Shown here: positions 1 to 9,401 of the stretch, piece by piece
Layout of the letters: every line of letters begins with the position of its first letter
Position numbering within the stretch: position 1 is the first letter of the stretch
Assembly (NCBI RefSeq): GCF_016756535.1
Contig: NZ_AP023247.1
Span: forward strand, 1,488,001-1,552,000
Length of the DNA: 64,000 nt
Origin: Mesorhizobium sp. 131-2-1
Lineage (GTDB): Bacteria; Pseudomonadota; Alphaproteobacteria; Rhizobiales; Rhizobiaceae
Direction of reading: 5' to 3'
Program-made: the position numbers and the translations under genes
The notes under the pieces: generated by a model
Told to the model about the DNA's origin: nothing
The model's input: only the letters and a program-made list of their open reading frames with translations
The model's database searches: none

Positions 1-423
1 AACTACTTCTCCGGCGTGCCGGACACCGAGATCGCCCGCTTCCAGAAGGAGGCGCTGACCGGGCACCGGCCGACCTGGCGCATGGGCGCCAATGGCGGCG
101 GGATGCGCTCGGCGCCTGATTTCGCCCAGCAGCGCTCCGGACGTGCCGGCTACTACAACCGCATGCGTGACCCCTTCAACCTGTTCAACGGGCCCAAGGA
201 TCCGCGAGAGGCGCGCGAGCGCAAGGCCAAGCCGCTTGAGGCCAAGGCACTGGAAACGCTTGGCCTTGATACAAAGGCGACTGGCAAGGATATCAAGGCG
301 CGCTATAAGGAATTGGTGAAGCGTCACCATCCGGATGCGAATGGCGGCGACAGGGGTTCGGAAGACCGGTTCCGCGATGTGCTGCAGGCCTATCGCGTGC
401 TCAAACAGGCAGGATTGTGCTGA
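1..423 (+). CDS. J-domain (DnaJ-like) protein, 5' end cut by window
   Basis: The open frame runs in from the window edge, so the N-terminus is missing; 140 residues remain. The last 60 residues form a J domain with the HPD tripeptide (HHPDANGG), the loop that stimulates DnaK ATPase in this family. The part before it carries a conserved-looking EALTGHRPTWRMG segment typical of the rhizobial J-domain proteins encoded beside cobS. No glycine-rich or zinc-finger region follows, so this is a J-domain-only co-chaperone and not DnaJ itself. A GTG at 16 is an internal codon and not a convincing start. It lies 124 bases ahead of cobS on the same strand. Confidence 0.85.
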   Translation, partial: NYFSGVPDTEIARFQKEALTGHRPTWRMGANGGGMRSAPDFAQQRSGRAGYYNRMRDPFNLFNGPKDPREARERKAKPLEAKALETLGLDTKATGKDIKARYKELVKRHHPDANGGDRGSEDRFRDVLQAYRVLKQAGLC

Positions 424-444
424 GCGGCCCTACGGTTCGTGTCG

Positions 445-471
445 TTTTCCAACTTTCATAAGGTTGGAAAA
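445..471. repeat. Perfect 9-bp inverted repeat upstream of cobS
   Basis: Arms TTTTCCAAC (445-453) and GTTGGAAAA (463-471) flank a 9-base loop. It sits 22 bases after the J-protein stop and 75 bases before the cobS start. No U-run follows on the plus strand, so it is a poor terminator in that direction. It could be an operator or an mRNA-stabilising hairpin. It does not resemble a cobalamin riboswitch. Confidence 0.5.
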
Positions 472-546
472 GGCTCTAAGACCGCCCCCGAACAAAATCG
501 ATTGCCGGCGAAATCAGCCATTTCGCCCGTGGAGACGTGGATAGAG

Positions 547-1533
547 ATGAACAAGGTCGACCGCGACATCGCCAACCTGCCCGACACGACAGTGTCGGTG
601 AAGGACAAATTCGGCTTCGACTCCAAGATGGTGGTCCCGGCCTATTCGGTATCTTCGGAGCACGTTCCGGATGTCGACCCCGACTATCTGTTCGACAAGA
701 ACACGACGATGGCGATCCTTGCCGGCTTTGCCTACAACCGCCGCGTCATGGTGTCGGGCTATCACGGCACCGGCAAGTCGACCCATATCGAGCAGGTCGC
801 CGCGCGCCTCAACTGGCCGTGCGTGCGCGTCAATCTCGACAGCCATGTCAGCCGCATTGATCTCGTCGGCAAGGACGCCATCGTCGTCAAGGACGGGCTG
901 CAAATCACCGAATTCCGCGACGGCATCCTACCCTGGGCCTACCAGCACAATGTCGCGCTCTGCTTCGACGAATATGACGCCGGCCGTCCGGACGTGATGT
1001 TCGTCATCCAGCGCGTGCTGGAATCGTCGGGCCGCCTCACGCTGCTCGACCAGAGCCGGGTCATCCGCCCGCATCCGGCCTTCCGGCTGTTCGCCACCGC
1101 CAACACGGTGGGGCTCGGCGACACGACCGGCCTGTACCACGGCACGCAGCAGATCAACCAGGCGCAGATGGACCGCTGGTCGATCGTCACCACGCTGAAC
1201 TACCTGCCGCACGACAACGAGGTGAACATCGTTCTGGCCAAGGCCAAGCACTATCGCGACAGCAAGGGCAAGGACATCGTCAACAAGATGGTGCGCGTCG
1301 CCGACATGACGCGCTCGGCCTTCATCAATGGCGACCTGTCGACGGTGATGAGCCCGCGCACCGTGATCACCTGGGCCGAGAATGCCGAGATCTTCGGCGA
1401 TATCGGCATGGCCTTCCGGCTGACCTTCCTCAACAAATGCGACGAGCTGGAGCGTTCGGTGGTCGCCGAATTCTACCAGCGCGCCTTCGGCGAAGATTTG
1501 CCGGAATCGGCCGCCAACGTCGTGCTGGGCTAA
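547..1533 (+). CDS. cobS: Cobaltochelatase subunit CobS
   Basis: AAA+ ATPase subunit of the aerobic, ATP-dependent cobalt chelatase (CobN-CobS-CobT) that inserts cobalt into hydrogenobyrinic acid a,c-diamide. At 328 residues it has the usual CobS length. A Walker A motif GYHGTGKST sits near residue 76, a Walker B-like [10 protein letters not shown] near 140, and a sensor-type [14 protein letters not shown] near 185. The frame is open up to a GTG at 439, but the ATG at 547 gives the family N-terminus ([13 protein letters not shown]). cobT follows after 60 bases, as expected for a CobS-CobT complex. CobN is not in the window. Confidence 0.95.
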   Translation: MNKVDRDIANLPDTTVSVKDKFGFDSKMVVPAYSVSSEHVPDVDPDYLFDKNTTMAILAGFAYNRRVMVSGYHGTGKSTHIEQVAARLNWPCVRVNLDSHVSRIDLVGKDAIVVKDGLQITEFRDGILPWAYQHNVALCFDEYDAGRPDVMFVIQRVLESSGRLTLLDQSRVIRPHPAFRLFATANTVGLGDTTGLYHGTQQINQAQMDRWSIVTTLNYLPHDNEVNIVLAKAKHYRDSKGKDIVNKMVRVADMTRSAFINGDLSTVMSPRTVITWAENAEIFGDIGMAFRLTFLNKCDELERSVVAEFYQRAFGEDLPESAANVVLG

Positions 1534-1593
1534 GAGCGCGATGTCAGAAGGCCACGCGGCTTTCCGGACAAGATCGTGCTCCAGGGATGATTG

Positions 1594-3495
1594 ATGGCGG
1601 GTCCGGGCGACAATACGCGCAACAAGCCGAAGAACGGGTCTGAAGCCGACAGCTTCAAGCGCTCGGTCACCGTCTGCATGCGCGCCATCGCCGGCGACAA
1701 GGATCTCGAAGTCGGTTTCGCCAAGGACCGGCCTGCGCTCGCCGGCAGCCGCGCCCGATTGCCCGAGCTGCCGAAGAAGGCCTCGAAGGCCGATATCGCC
1801 ATCACCCGTGGTCTCGGCGATTCCATGGCGCTGAAGCGCGCCTGCCACGATCAGCGCATCCACAGCAAGCTGGCGCCCGAGGGCAAGCTGGCGCGCTCGA
1901 TCTACGACGCGGTCGAGCAGGCCCGCGTCGAGGCGATCGGCAGCCGCGCCATGCAGGGCGTGGCCGACAATATCGGCTCGATGCTGGAGGACAAATACGC
2001 CAAGGCGAACCTCGTCGACGTCAAGGACAAGGCCGACGCGCCGCTCGAGGAGGCGGTGGCGCTGATGGTGCGCGAGAAGCTCACCGGCCGCGCCGTGCCG
2101 AAGAGCGGCGAGCGTCTGGTCGATCTGTGGCGCCCCTGGGTCGAGGAGAAGGCCAGCGCCGATCTCGACGGGCTGTCGGCCAAGCTCGACGACCAGCAGG
2201 CCTTCGCCCGCATCGTGCGCGACATGCTGGTCTCCATGGAAATGGCCGAGGAGCTCGGCGACGACCAGGAGAGCGAAGACACCGAGGACAATGACGACAA
2301 CGAGCCGCAGGGCGAGGAGCAGAGCGAGGAGGGCGGCGAGGACGATTCCGGGTCCGAACAGTCGCAGTCCGACGATGCCGAGGCGTCCGACGACGACGAG
2401 CAGTCGGCCGAGACGGAGGCGTCCGACGCCACTGCCGACGACCTCTCCGACGAGGACGATTCCGACGCCGAGACGCCCGGCGAAGCGCGGCGCAACGACA
2501 ATCCCTTCACCAACCTGCCGAAGGAGATCGACTACAAGGTCTTCACCACGGGCTTCGACGAGACGGTCGGCGCCGAGGAATTGTGCGAGGAAGAAGAGCT
2601 CGACCGCCTGCGCGCCTTCCTCGACAAGCAGCTCGCCAACCTCTCCGGCGTCGTCGGACGGCTGGCCAACCGGCTGCAGCGCCGGCTGATGGCGCAGCAG
2701 AACCGATCCTGGGATTTCGACCTCGAGGAAGGCTATCTCGATCCGTCGCGACTGGTGCGCGTCGTAATCGATCCGATGCAGCCGCTGTCCTTCAAACAGG
2801 AGCGCGATACGAAATTCCGCGACACGGTGGTGTCGCTGGTGCTCGACAATTCCGGCTCGATGCGCGGACGGCCGATCACGGTTGCCGCCACCTGCGCCGA
2901 CATCCTGGCGCGGACGCTGGAACGCTGCGGCGTTTCGGTCGAGATCCTCGGCTTCACCACCCGCGCCTGGAAGGGCGGGCAGGCGCGCGAGAAATGGCTG
3001 AAGGACGGCAAGCCGCCGAATCCGGGCCGGCTCAACGACCTGCGCCACATCATCTACAAATCCGCCGACCATCCGTGGCGGCGGGCGCGACGCAATCTCG
3101 GCCTGATGATGCGCGAGGGCCTGCTCAAGGAAAACATCGACGGCGAGGCGCTGCTTTGGGCGCACAACCGGCTGATCGGCCGGCCGGAGCAGCGCAAGAT
3201 CCTGATGATGATCTCCGACGGCGCGCCGGTCGACGATTCCACGCTCTCGGTCAATCCCGGCAACTATCTGGAGCGGCACCTGCGCGCCGTGATCGAGCTG
3301 ATCGAGACGCGCTCGCCGGTCGAGCTGCTCGCCATCGGCATCGGCCACGACGTCACCCGCTACTATCGCCGCGCCGTCACCATCGTCGATGCCGAGGAGC
3401 TGGCCGGCGCGATGACCGAGCAGCTCGCCTCGCTGTTTGGCGAGGAAAGCGCGCGCGAGGTGCGGCGCGGCGGCGGCCTGCGGCGCGCCGGATGA
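1594..3495 (+). CDS. cobT: Cobaltochelatase subunit CobT
   Basis: Large partner of CobS in aerobic cobalamin synthesis, 633 residues. After a basic N-terminal half comes a highly acidic low-complexity stretch (roughly residues 215-300, D/E/S-rich). A C-terminal von Willebrand A domain follows, with the metal-binding motif DNSGSM near residue 420 that coordinates metal and contacts CobN/CobS in the family. The ATG at 1594 has AGGGA six bases upstream; the frame also has a TTG just before it. The stop overlaps the next start (ATGA), so the following secreted protein is translationally coupled to it. Confidence 0.95.
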   Translation: MAGPGDNTRNKPKNGSEADSFKRSVTVCMRAIAGDKDLEVGFAKDRPALAGSRARLPELPKKASKADIAITRGLGDSMALKRACHDQRIHSKLAPEGKLARSIYDAVEQARVEAIGSRAMQGVADNIGSMLEDKYAKANLVDVKDKADAPLEEAVALMVREKLTGRAVPKSGERLVDLWRPWVEEKASADLDGLSAKLDDQQAFARIVRDMLVSMEMAEELGDDQESEDTEDNDDNEPQGEEQSEEGGEDDSGSEQSQSDDAEASDDDEQSAETEASDATADDLSDEDDSDAETPGEARRNDNPFTNLPKEIDYKVFTTGFDETVGAEELCEEEELDRLRAFLDKQLANLSGVVGRLANRLQRRLMAQQNRSWDFDLEEGYLDPSRLVRVVIDPMQPLSFKQERDTKFRDTVVSLVLDNSGSMRGRPITVAATCADILARTLERCGVSVEILGFTTRAWKGGQAREKWLKDGKPPNPGRLNDLRHIIYKSADHPWRRARRNLGLMMREGLLKENIDGEALLWAHNRLIGRPEQRKILMMISDGAPVDDSTLSVNPGNYLERHLRAVIELIETRSPVELLAIGIGHDVTRYYRRAVTIVDAEELAGAMTEQLASLFGEESAREVRRGGGLRRAG

Positions 3496-4514
3496 GATCT
3501 CTGGGGCGGGGCCTGCGGCAAACGGTGCTGGCAGCGTGCGCGCTGGCCGGCATGCTGGTGCCCGCCATCGCCGCCGGTCCGCCTTCCGCTGAGCCAGTCG
3601 AGATTTCGGCGCGGCCGATAAGCCAGTTCCGCATCAGCCATGACGAAAAAAAGTTCGGGCCGCTCGAATTCGTCGGCGGTCTGGAGATGACTTCGCCGTC
3701 CCGCGATTTCGGCGCGCTCTCGGCCTTCCGCTTCCTCAAGCCCGGCGGCGACTTCATCGGCGTCGCCGACACCGGCTTCTGGTTCTTCGGCACGGTCGCA
3801 CACGATGCCGACAAGCGGCCGTCGGGCATCCAGAATTTCCGCATGCAACAGATGGTCGACCACTCGGGGCTGCCGATCGAAAAGAAATGGGAAGTCGACG
3901 CCGAAGGCCTCGCGGTCAAGGACGGCATCGCCACGGTCGGCTTCGAGCGCAACCAGCGCGTCGCCCAGTTCAGGATCGATCCTGACAACATGAAGGCGCC
4001 GTTCAAGCAGCTCGACTACCTGGTGCCGGCCCGGGAGCTGCGCCAGAATCGCGGCTTCGAGACCGTCACCCATGCCAATGCCTACGGCCAGCACGAAGGT
4101 GGGCTGGTCGTGGTGTCGGAAAAGAGCCTGGACAAGGCCGGCAACATCTACGCGGCGATCATCGAGGGACCGAACAAGGGCGTGTTCACCGTCAAGCGCA
4201 ACGGCGATTTCGACATCACCGACGGTGCCTTCCTGCCCGATGGCGATCTATTGCTTCTAGAACGCAGCTTCTCGATGGCGGGCGGGGTCAAGATGCGGCT
4301 GAGGCGCATCTATGGCGAGAGCGTCGAGAAGGGCGCCGTTGCCGACGGGCCGGTGCTGCTGGAGGCCGACATGGGCTACCAGATCGACAATATGGAAGGT
4401 CTCGACGTCTGGACCCGCGACGACGGCGCGCAGATGGTGTCGCTGTTGTCGGACGACAATCACTCGATCCTGCAGCGCAACCTCTACCTGGAATTCATCC
4501 TGCACGAGGATTGA
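3492..4514 (+). CDS. Secreted esterase-like/phytase-like beta-propeller protein
   Basis: 340 residues, beginning with a clear signal peptide (RSLGRGLRQ, hydrophobic core, then AIAAG), so exported to the periplasm or anchored there. The body matches the 'esterase-like activity of phytase' family: FGGLE-like entry ([10 protein letters not shown]), [10 protein letters not shown], a [11 protein letters not shown] strand and the terminal [17 protein letters not shown] strands. The substrate is not known and the family name does not prove phytase activity. The ATG overlaps the cobT stop (ATGA), a placement found in rhizobia. A functional link with B12 is only an inference from coupling. A weak CCGGA/TCCGG hairpin follows the stop. 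Confidence 0.85.
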   Translation: MRSLGRGLRQTVLAACALAGMLVPAIAAGPPSAEPVEISARPISQFRISHDEKKFGPLEFVGGLEMTSPSRDFGALSAFRFLKPGGDFIGVADTGFWFFGTVAHDADKRPSGIQNFRMQQMVDHSGLPIEKKWEVDAEGLAVKDGIATVGFERNQRVAQFRIDPDNMKAPFKQLDYLVPARELRQNRGFETVTHANAYGQHEGGLVVVSEKSLDKAGNIYAAIIEGPNKGVFTVKRNGDFDITDGAFLPDGDLLLLERSFSMAGGVKMRLRRIYGESVEKGAVADGPVLLEADMGYQIDNMEGLDVWTRDDGAQMVSLLSDDNHSILQRNLYLEFILHED

Positions 4515-4701
4515 GCCGAAACCGGATTTCTTTCCGGCCCCAGGCGGCCATGCACGGTTTGGATGCCGACGCGCTTCGCGGCCGCCTTGCCGTTTGCCTC
4601 TCTGATCCTCTCCTGCGTGCTTCGATCTGGCTGATCGCTTCGCTCTACAAAATACTTTAGTTGCTACTTGACTATATTGTCGCGCTGAGATACTCAAGTC
4701 C

Positions 4702-5073
4702 ATGCTTAACTATTCCGAGATCGACAGCATCCTACGGGCTCTTGTCGAGCCCACCCGCCGCCAGATCCTGGAACGGCTGAGCCGCGGACCGGCGACCGTC
4801 AGCCAATTGGCGGAACCCTTCGGCATGACGTTCGCTGCCGTGCTGCAGCATCTGCAGGCGCTGGAAGCTTGCGGGCTGATCCGCAGTGAAAAGATCGGGC
4901 GGGTGCGCACTTGCCGGATCGAACCGGGCGGACTCGCTCCGCTCGCCGACTGGATCGCGGAACGCCGAATACCGGCGGAACGCCACCTCGATCGTCTCGG
5001 CAAAATCCTGGCCGAGACGGACCCCAAAGACCAATCCCCCAAGAAAAGTCAGGACAAGGACCAAGCATCATGA
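4702..5073 (+). CDS. ArsR-family winged-helix repressor
   Basis: 123 residues with the ArsR/SmtB fold: helix-turn-helix RRQILERLSRGPATVSQLAEPF followed by a recognition helix around FAAVLQHLQALEACGL and a wing near SEKIGRVRTC. No metal-binding ELCVCDL-type box is visible, so this belongs to the non-metal branch that pairs with SRPBCC proteins. The ATG at 4702 follows a region of relatively low GC (4635-4690) that probably carries the promoter (TTGACT at about 4667). Its stop overlaps the SRPBCC start by ATGA, a strong sign of co-expression and of autoregulation of the pair. Confidence 0.9.
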   Translation: MLNYSEIDSILRALVEPTRRQILERLSRGPATVSQLAEPFGMTFAAVLQHLQALEACGLIRSEKIGRVRTCRIEPGGLAPLADWIAERRIPAERHLDRLGKILAETDPKDQSPKKSQDKDQAS

Positions 5074-5546
5074 ACCAGATCGCCCCGGTAGAGGAACACT
5101 CCGTCATCCACTCCACCTTCACCATCGAGCGCACCTATCCGCAATCGCCGGCCCAGGTCTTCCATGCCTTTGCGGACAAGGCGACGGTGCGGCGCTGGCG
5201 CGTCGAAGGCCATGGTTTCACCATTGCCGAATTCAGCTTCGACTTCCGTGTCGGCGGCGCCGAGGTGTCGCGCTTCAGCTACCAAGGCGGCCCGGAAATC
5301 AGGCTCGACGCGCAGTTCCAGGATATTGTTCCCGACCAGCGGATCGTCTTCTGCTACCGGATGGCAGTCGGGCCGCAGCCCATGTCGGCATCGCTGACAA
5401 CCATTGAGCTGACCCGATCGGGTGAGGGCACCCGCCTCACCTTCACCGAACAGGGCGTGTTTTTCGACGGAGTCGATTCGGCGCAGGGTCGCGAAGAGGG
5501 CACGCGCGGACTTTTGGAAGCTCTTGCCGCCGAACTGTCGAGATAG
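5070..5546 (+). CDS. SRPBCC (AHSA1-like) domain protein
   Basis: 158 residues, a START/Bet v1-like fold of the AHSA1 type: the N-terminal strand FTIERTYPQSPAQVFHAFAD, the W of RRWRVEG, and the closing LTFTEQGVFFDG with the C-terminal helix GLLEALAAEL. Such proteins bind hydrophobic ligands; the ligand here is unknown. The longer frame from 4911 lies inside the ArsR gene, and ATG 5070 (MNQIAPVEEH) is the natural start, four bases overlapping the ArsR stop. ArsR-SRPBCC pairs often act as a ligand sensor/effector unit; that role is inferred from the family. Confidence 0.88.
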   Translation: MNQIAPVEEHSVIHSTFTIERTYPQSPAQVFHAFADKATVRRWRVEGHGFTIAEFSFDFRVGGAEVSRFSYQGGPEIRLDAQFQDIVPDQRIVFCYRMAVGPQPMSASLTTIELTRSGEGTRLTFTEQGVFFDGVDSAQGREEGTRGLLEALAAELSR

Positions 5547-5605
5547 GTTTCGCGATCCGGGGGCGGGCAGGATCGAAGCGATCCGCCCGCCTTGGCAAGC
5601 GGCGG

Positions 5606-6280
5606 CTAGAGGCGGTTGGTCGCGATCCAGATCACATGGCGGGCGCCACGTTTGCCATGGGCGCGCGCCTTGACCTCATCGACGGCGAAGCCCGCCTGCT
5701 TCAGGCGACGGGTGAAGCCGCCATCGGGGCCCTGTGACCAGACCGCCAGCACGCCGCCGGGCCGGAGCGCAGCGCGTGCCTGGCCGAGGCCGGCTGCGCC
5801 GTAGAGGGCATCATTGCCCCTGTGGACGATGCCTTCCGGGCCGTTGTCGACATCGAGCAGGATGGCGTCCCAGGCGGCCTTCCCGGCGCCGATGACGCGC
5901 CCGACGTCGCTTTCCTGGATGGTCACGCGGGGGTCGTCGAGGCAGCCGTTGAAAATCCCGGCCATCGGGCCGCGTGCCCAGGCGACGACGGCGGGCACCA
6001 GTTCGGCGACGGTGACGCTTGCGTCCGGGCCAAGTTCGGCAAGGGCGGCGCGCAGCGTGAAGCCCATCCCCAGGCCGCCGATCAGGATTTTCGGTCGGCT
6101 GTGACCGGCGATCCTTTCGCAGGAGAGTTTTGCAAGCGCCTGCTCGGAGCCGCTGAGGCGGCTGTTCATCAACTCGTTGGTGCCGAGCATGATCGAGAAT
6201 TCAGCCCCGCGCTGCTTCAGGCGCAATTCCTGTCCGCCGTCCGGCGTTCTCGCCGAGTCGAGCTGGACCCAGGGGATCAA
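5606..6280 (-). CDS. Spermidine synthase-like methyltransferase-fold protein
   Basis: 224 residues with the Rossmann-type fold of spermidine synthases: GGLGMGFTLRAAL (nucleotide-binding glycine motif), the acidic VAELVPAVVAW strand end, and ILLDVDNGPEG. It is shorter than SpeE and lacks a clear N-terminal beta-domain. Polyamine aminopropyltransferase activity should therefore not be assumed; many such proteins are unassigned SAM- or dcSAM-binding enzymes. It is transcribed in the same direction as the queuosine-precursor transporter 22 bases upstream, so the two may share a transcript. Confidence 0.8.
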   Translation of the reverse strand: MIPWVQLDSARTPDGGQELRLKQRGAEFSIMLGTNELMNSRLSGSEQALAKLSCERIAGHSRPKILIGGLGMGFTLRAALAELGPDASVTVAELVPAVVAWARGPMAGIFNGCLDDPRVTIQESDVGRVIGAGKAAWDAILLDVDNGPEGIVHRGNDALYGAAGLGQARAALRPGGVLAVWSQGPDGGFTRRLKQAGFAVDEVKARAHGKRGARHVIWIATNRL

Positions 6281-6302
6281 GGCCTGATTCCGCTTGTTGG
6301 CA

Positions 6303-6989
6303 TCATGGCTGGGTTGCCAGCGCCGGCTGGCTCCAGCGGGCGGCGAGCAGCCGGTAGGGGATCAGCGCCACCACGGCGATGATCAGCTTCACCGAGAGGT
6401 CGCCCAGCGCCCAGGACACCCAGCGCATGGTCTCGACCGGCAGCACGCCCATCAGCGGCGCGGTCTCAAGCGCGAAGCTGTCGTTCGGGCCGACAAAGGC
6501 GAAAGCGGCGGAGAAGGCGATACCGAAGAAGACGACGGTGTCGAACACCGAGCCGACCAGCGTGCCGACGATCGGCGCGCGCCACCAGCTCTGCCGGCGC
6601 AGCCGGTTGAACACGGTGACGTCGAGCAGCTGCGCGGTCAGGAAGGCCGCTCCGGAAGCGGCGGCGATGCGCACCAGCCGGTCGGCGGCGGTCTCGAACT
6701 CGATCAAGCCGTGCCGAAACAGGAAGGGTGGGACGAGGATCGAGCAGATCACGGCCGTCATGAAGCCGACAAAGACGATCCTGCGCGCCACCGTCGGGCC
6801 ATAGCGGCGGTTGGCGAGGTCGGTGACCAGGAAGGAGAAGGGGTAGGTGAAGGCGCCCCAGGTGAGCAGGTCGGCCAGCGACAGGCCGCCGATCCGGCCC
6901 TGCATCGGGAACTGGACGAGGATGTTGGATGCCACGACGACAAGCGCCATGGCGGCCACGAAGGGCAGGTACCGCGAGAAGGAATTCAT
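6303..6989 (-). CDS. yhhQ: Queuosine precursor transporter (YhhQ/VUT family)
   Basis: Inner-membrane protein of 228 residues with about six hydrophobic helices and the VUT-family signature GAFTYPFSFLVTDLANRRYGP in the first third. YhhQ of E. coli imports preQ0/preQ1 for queuosine tRNA modification; that role is assigned by family. The start is set at ATG 6989 (MNSFSRYLPF) because the 39 extra residues of the longer frame are polar, unlike the family, and cover a hairpin. I looked for a preQ1 riboswitch in 6990-7131 and saw no convincing one. Confidence 0.88.
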   Translation of the reverse strand: MNSFSRYLPFVAAMALVVVASNILVQFPMQGRIGGLSLADLLTWGAFTYPFSFLVTDLANRRYGPTVARRIVFVGFMTAVICSILVPPFLFRHGLIEFETAADRLVRIAAASGAAFLTAQLLDVTVFNRLRRQSWWRAPIVGTLVGSVFDTVVFFGIAFSAAFAFVGPNDSFALETAPLMGVLPVETMRWVSWALGDLSVKLIIAVVALIPYRLLAARWSQPALATQP

Positions 6990-7070
6990 TTTTTTATCCT
7001 GGGTAATGGAACCAGCGGGAGCGCCGTGCCTGGTGTGGACGACGCTATCGTCTTGCTTCGAACATGAAAT

Positions 7071-7102
7071 CGGACCGGAAATCGCTTCGCGCTCCCGGTC
7101 CG
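7071..7102 (-). terminator. Hairpin downstream of rpmB, probable terminator
   Basis: Perfect 8-bp arms CGGACCGG (7071-7078) and CCGGTCCG (7095-7102) around a 16-base loop, 30 bases past the rpmB stop in the direction of rpmB transcription. The bases after it on the rpmB strand (ATTTCATG) are only moderately U-rich, so termination may be partial. That would let some transcription continue into yhhQ. Confidence 0.5.
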
Positions 7103-7131
7103 GCAAAGCGGCGGTGACCCGCCGAAAGGCG

Positions 7132-7428
7132 TCAGGCTGCCGGCTGCTCGGCGAGCTTCTTGGCGATCTGCTTCTTCAACAGACGGGCGCGCTGCGACAG
7201 CTCCTTGGCGTCGGCCTTGGCCAGGAAGGCGTCGAGGCCGCCGCGGTGCTCGACCGAACGCAGGGCGTTGGCCGAAATGCGCAGGCGCACATTCTGGTTC
7301 AGCACTTCGGAGATCAGCGTCACATTGACCAGGTTCGGCAGGAAGCGGCGCTTGGTCTTGTTGTTGGCGTGGCTCACATTGTTGCCGGTCTGGACTGCCT
7401 TGGCAGTGAGCTCGCAGGTGCGGGACAT
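7132..7428 (-). CDS. rpmB: 50S ribosomal protein L28
   Basis: 98 residues starting [20 protein letters not shown], the conserved L28 N-terminus, with the [13 protein letters not shown] core and a basic [11 protein letters not shown] tail. It is a structural component of the large ribosomal subunit. ATG 7428 has AAGGTT upstream; the frame extends ten residues further but that extension is not part of L28. It is divergent from the DUF3108 gene, with a 250-base region between them that must hold both promoters. Confidence 0.97.
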   Translation of the reverse strand: MSRTCELTAKAVQTGNNVSHANNKTKRRFLPNLVNVTLISEVLNQNVRLRISANALRSVEHRGGLDAFLAKADAKELSQRARLLKKQIAKKLAEQPAA

Positions 7429-7678
7429 GGTTCTAACCTTCAGTTCTCGGTCGGCCAAACCATTCGACCCGCGCCAGGGTGGCGCGCGGTCTCGGTCAGG
7501 CGGCCTTATGGAAAAAGTTGGCGTTCCATAGTTGCATTTCGCCGGCGCGTCAAGCTCCGGTCAGCCGGCAGCTTCAGGCCGTATTCCATATTAAGGCCGG
7601 ATTTCCCTCTATAAGCCAGCCGCATAGGGACATGCCAGCCCGGAATCGCCCGTTTCCGGCTGAAGATCGAGGACCGCC

Positions 7679-8485
7679 ATGCTTCGCCCTCCTGTGCTTC
7701 GTTCGTCATATGCTTTCGCTGGTTTGCTTGCGGTGGCCCTGCCGACGGCGAGTTTCGCAGCCGCCGCGCCACAATCCTTCAAGGGCGAATACACGGTGTC
7801 GTTTCTTGGCCTTTCGGTGGCCAGGGCGACGTTCTCGAGCCGCTATGACGGCGACAATTACGCGATCAACGGCACCGTCTCCGCCGCGGGCCTCGCCAAG
7901 CTGTTCGACGACACCAAGGGCACGATTTCGTCGAAGGGAACGATTTCAGGCAAGCAGATGCGGCCTGCAGCCTTCCGGGCCGACTATACCTCGGGCAAGA
8001 AGGCCTCGGTGGTCGACATTCGCTTCGCCAATGGCGCGGTGACCTCGACCGAGGTTGTCCCGGCGCCGAAGAAGCGCGATCCCAAGAGCTGGGTGCCGCT
8101 CGGCGCGGGCGACCTCAAGTCGGTGCTCGATCCGATGGCCGCCACCGTCATCCATGCCGACAGCCTCGACCAGGTCTGCGGGCGAACGGTCAAGTTCTAC
8201 GACGGCGAGATGCGCGCCAACCTGACGCTGACCTATGCCTCGAAAGGGTCGATCTCGGTGCCGGGCTACAAGGGCGATACGGTGACCTGCAGGATGGGTT
8301 TCGAACCCGTTGCCGGCTATCGCAAGGGCCGCAAGGCGCTGAATTTCCTCAAGGACAAGAGCCGCATGCTGGTGACGTTTGCACCGCTCGGCCAAACCGG
8401 CGTATATGCGCCGATCCGCGCCTCCGTCGGGACCCAGATCGGTCCGCTGACCATCAGCGCTGGACGGTTCGAGGCAGTCAACTAG
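7679..8485 (+). CDS. DUF3108 domain protein, exported
   Basis: 268 residues with a signal peptide (MLRPPVLRSSYAFAGLLAVA...ASFAAAA). The mature part begins with FKGEYTVSFLGLSVARATF, the hallmark of DUF3108 proteins, which are predicted periplasmic beta-rich proteins of unknown function. Two cysteines (VCGRTVKFYDG and TVTCRMGF) are spaced so that a disulfide is possible. The divergent placement opposite rpmB is common in rhizobia. No enzymatic motif is visible. Confidence 0.85.
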   Translation: MLRPPVLRSSYAFAGLLAVALPTASFAAAAPQSFKGEYTVSFLGLSVARATFSSRYDGDNYAINGTVSAAGLAKLFDDTKGTISSKGTISGKQMRPAAFRADYTSGKKASVVDIRFANGAVTSTEVVPAPKKRDPKSWVPLGAGDLKSVLDPMAATVIHADSLDQVCGRTVKFYDGEMRANLTLTYASKGSISVPGYKGDTVTCRMGFEPVAGYRKGRKALNFLKDKSRMLVTFAPLGQTGVYAPIRASVGTQIGPLTISAGRFEAVN

Positions 8486-8513
8486 GCGCGTCTGCGCGCC
8501 GCCGGAGACGGGA

Positions 8514-9401
8514 ATGGGGCGCGCAACACTGATCGGCTTTTCGGCGGTCGCCATGTGGGCGCTGCTGGCGCTTTTGACCGACGCGTCCGGTCAGGTGCCG
8601 CCGTTCCTCCTGTCGGCCATCACCTTCGCCATCGGCACGTGCGTCGGGCTCGCCGCGCGACTGGTGATGCCAGCCGCCGACCGGCGCGAAAAGATCCCGC
8701 CGCAAGTCTGGGTGATCGGCATTGCCGGCCTGTTCGGCTACCATTTCTTCTACTTCACCGCGCTACGCAACGCGCCGGCGGTGGAGGCGAGCCTGATCGC
8801 CTATCTGTGGCCACTGCTGATCGTGCTCGGCTCGGCGCTGATGCCGGGCGAGCGGCTGGTCTGGAACCATGTCGTCGGCGCCCTGCTCGGTCTCGCCGGC
8901 ACTTTCCTCATCGTCACCAAGGGCGGTGGGCTGACCTTCGACGCGCGCTATGCCTTCGGCTATGCGATGGCCGGTGTCTGCGCGCTTTTGTGGTCGTCCT
9001 ATTCGCTGTTGTCGCGGCGCTTCCCGTCCGTGCCGACCTCGATCGTCACCTGGTTCTGCGCCGCGACGTCCGCGCTTTCGCTGGCCTGCCATTTCCTGCT
9101 TGAACAGACGGTGCTGCCCGTCGGCGCCGGCCAGTGGCTGGCCGTGTTCGGCCTCGGCCTGATGCCGGTGGGAGCGGCGTTCTATGCCTGGGACATCGGC
9201 GTCAAGCGCGGCAATATCCAGGTGCTGGGCGCGGCGAGCTATGCCGCGCCGCTGCTGTCGACGCTGGTGCTGATAGCAGCCGGCGTTGCCGAGCCGTCGC
9301 TGCGCATCCTCGCCGCCTGCGTGCTCATCACCGGAGGCGCAGCACTGGCGGCGAAATCGTTGTTCCTGCGCAAGCCGGCCACCGGCGGGGCCAGCGCATG
9401 A
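8514..9401 (+). CDS. EamA/DMT-family exporter
   Basis: 295 residues made of ten hydrophobic helices in two EamA repeats (first ending about residue 135 with GTFLIVTKGGG, second with the LLSTLVLIAAGVAEPS pair). DMT exporters of this type resemble YddG/RhaT-like aromatic or amino-acid exporters, but the substrate cannot be read from sequence. It begins 28 bases after the DUF3108 stop, and its stop overlaps the next gene by ATGA, so the three plus-strand genes are probably one transcript. Confidence 0.85.
   Translation: MGRATLIGFSAVAMWALLALLTDASGQVPPFLLSAITFAIGTCVGLAARLVMPAADRREKIPPQVWVIGIAGLFGYHFFYFTALRNAPAVEASLIAYLWPLLIVLGSALMPGERLVWNHVVGALLGLAGTFLIVTKGGGLTFDARYAFGYAMAGVCALLWSSYSLLSRRFPSVPTSIVTWFCAATSALSLACHFLLEQTVLPVGAGQWLAVFGLGLMPVGAAFYAWDIGVKRGNIQVLGAASYAAPLLSTLVLIAAGVAEPSLRILAACVLITGGAALAAKSLFLRKPATGGASA

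Noticed and set aside
424..546. Cobalamin riboswitch ahead of cobS
   Set aside because: Only 123 bases are available and no B12-box-like conserved segment is visible; only the inverted repeat at 445-471 is present.
928..3348. 806-residue open frame on the minus strand across cobS-cobT
   Set aside because: It is a shadow of high-GC coding on the other strand, with no family motif; cobS and cobT are certain in the plus frames.
6990..7131. preQ1 riboswitch ahead of the queuosine-precursor transporter
   Set aside because: No compact pseudoknot consensus is visible; the only structure is the hairpin following rpmB.
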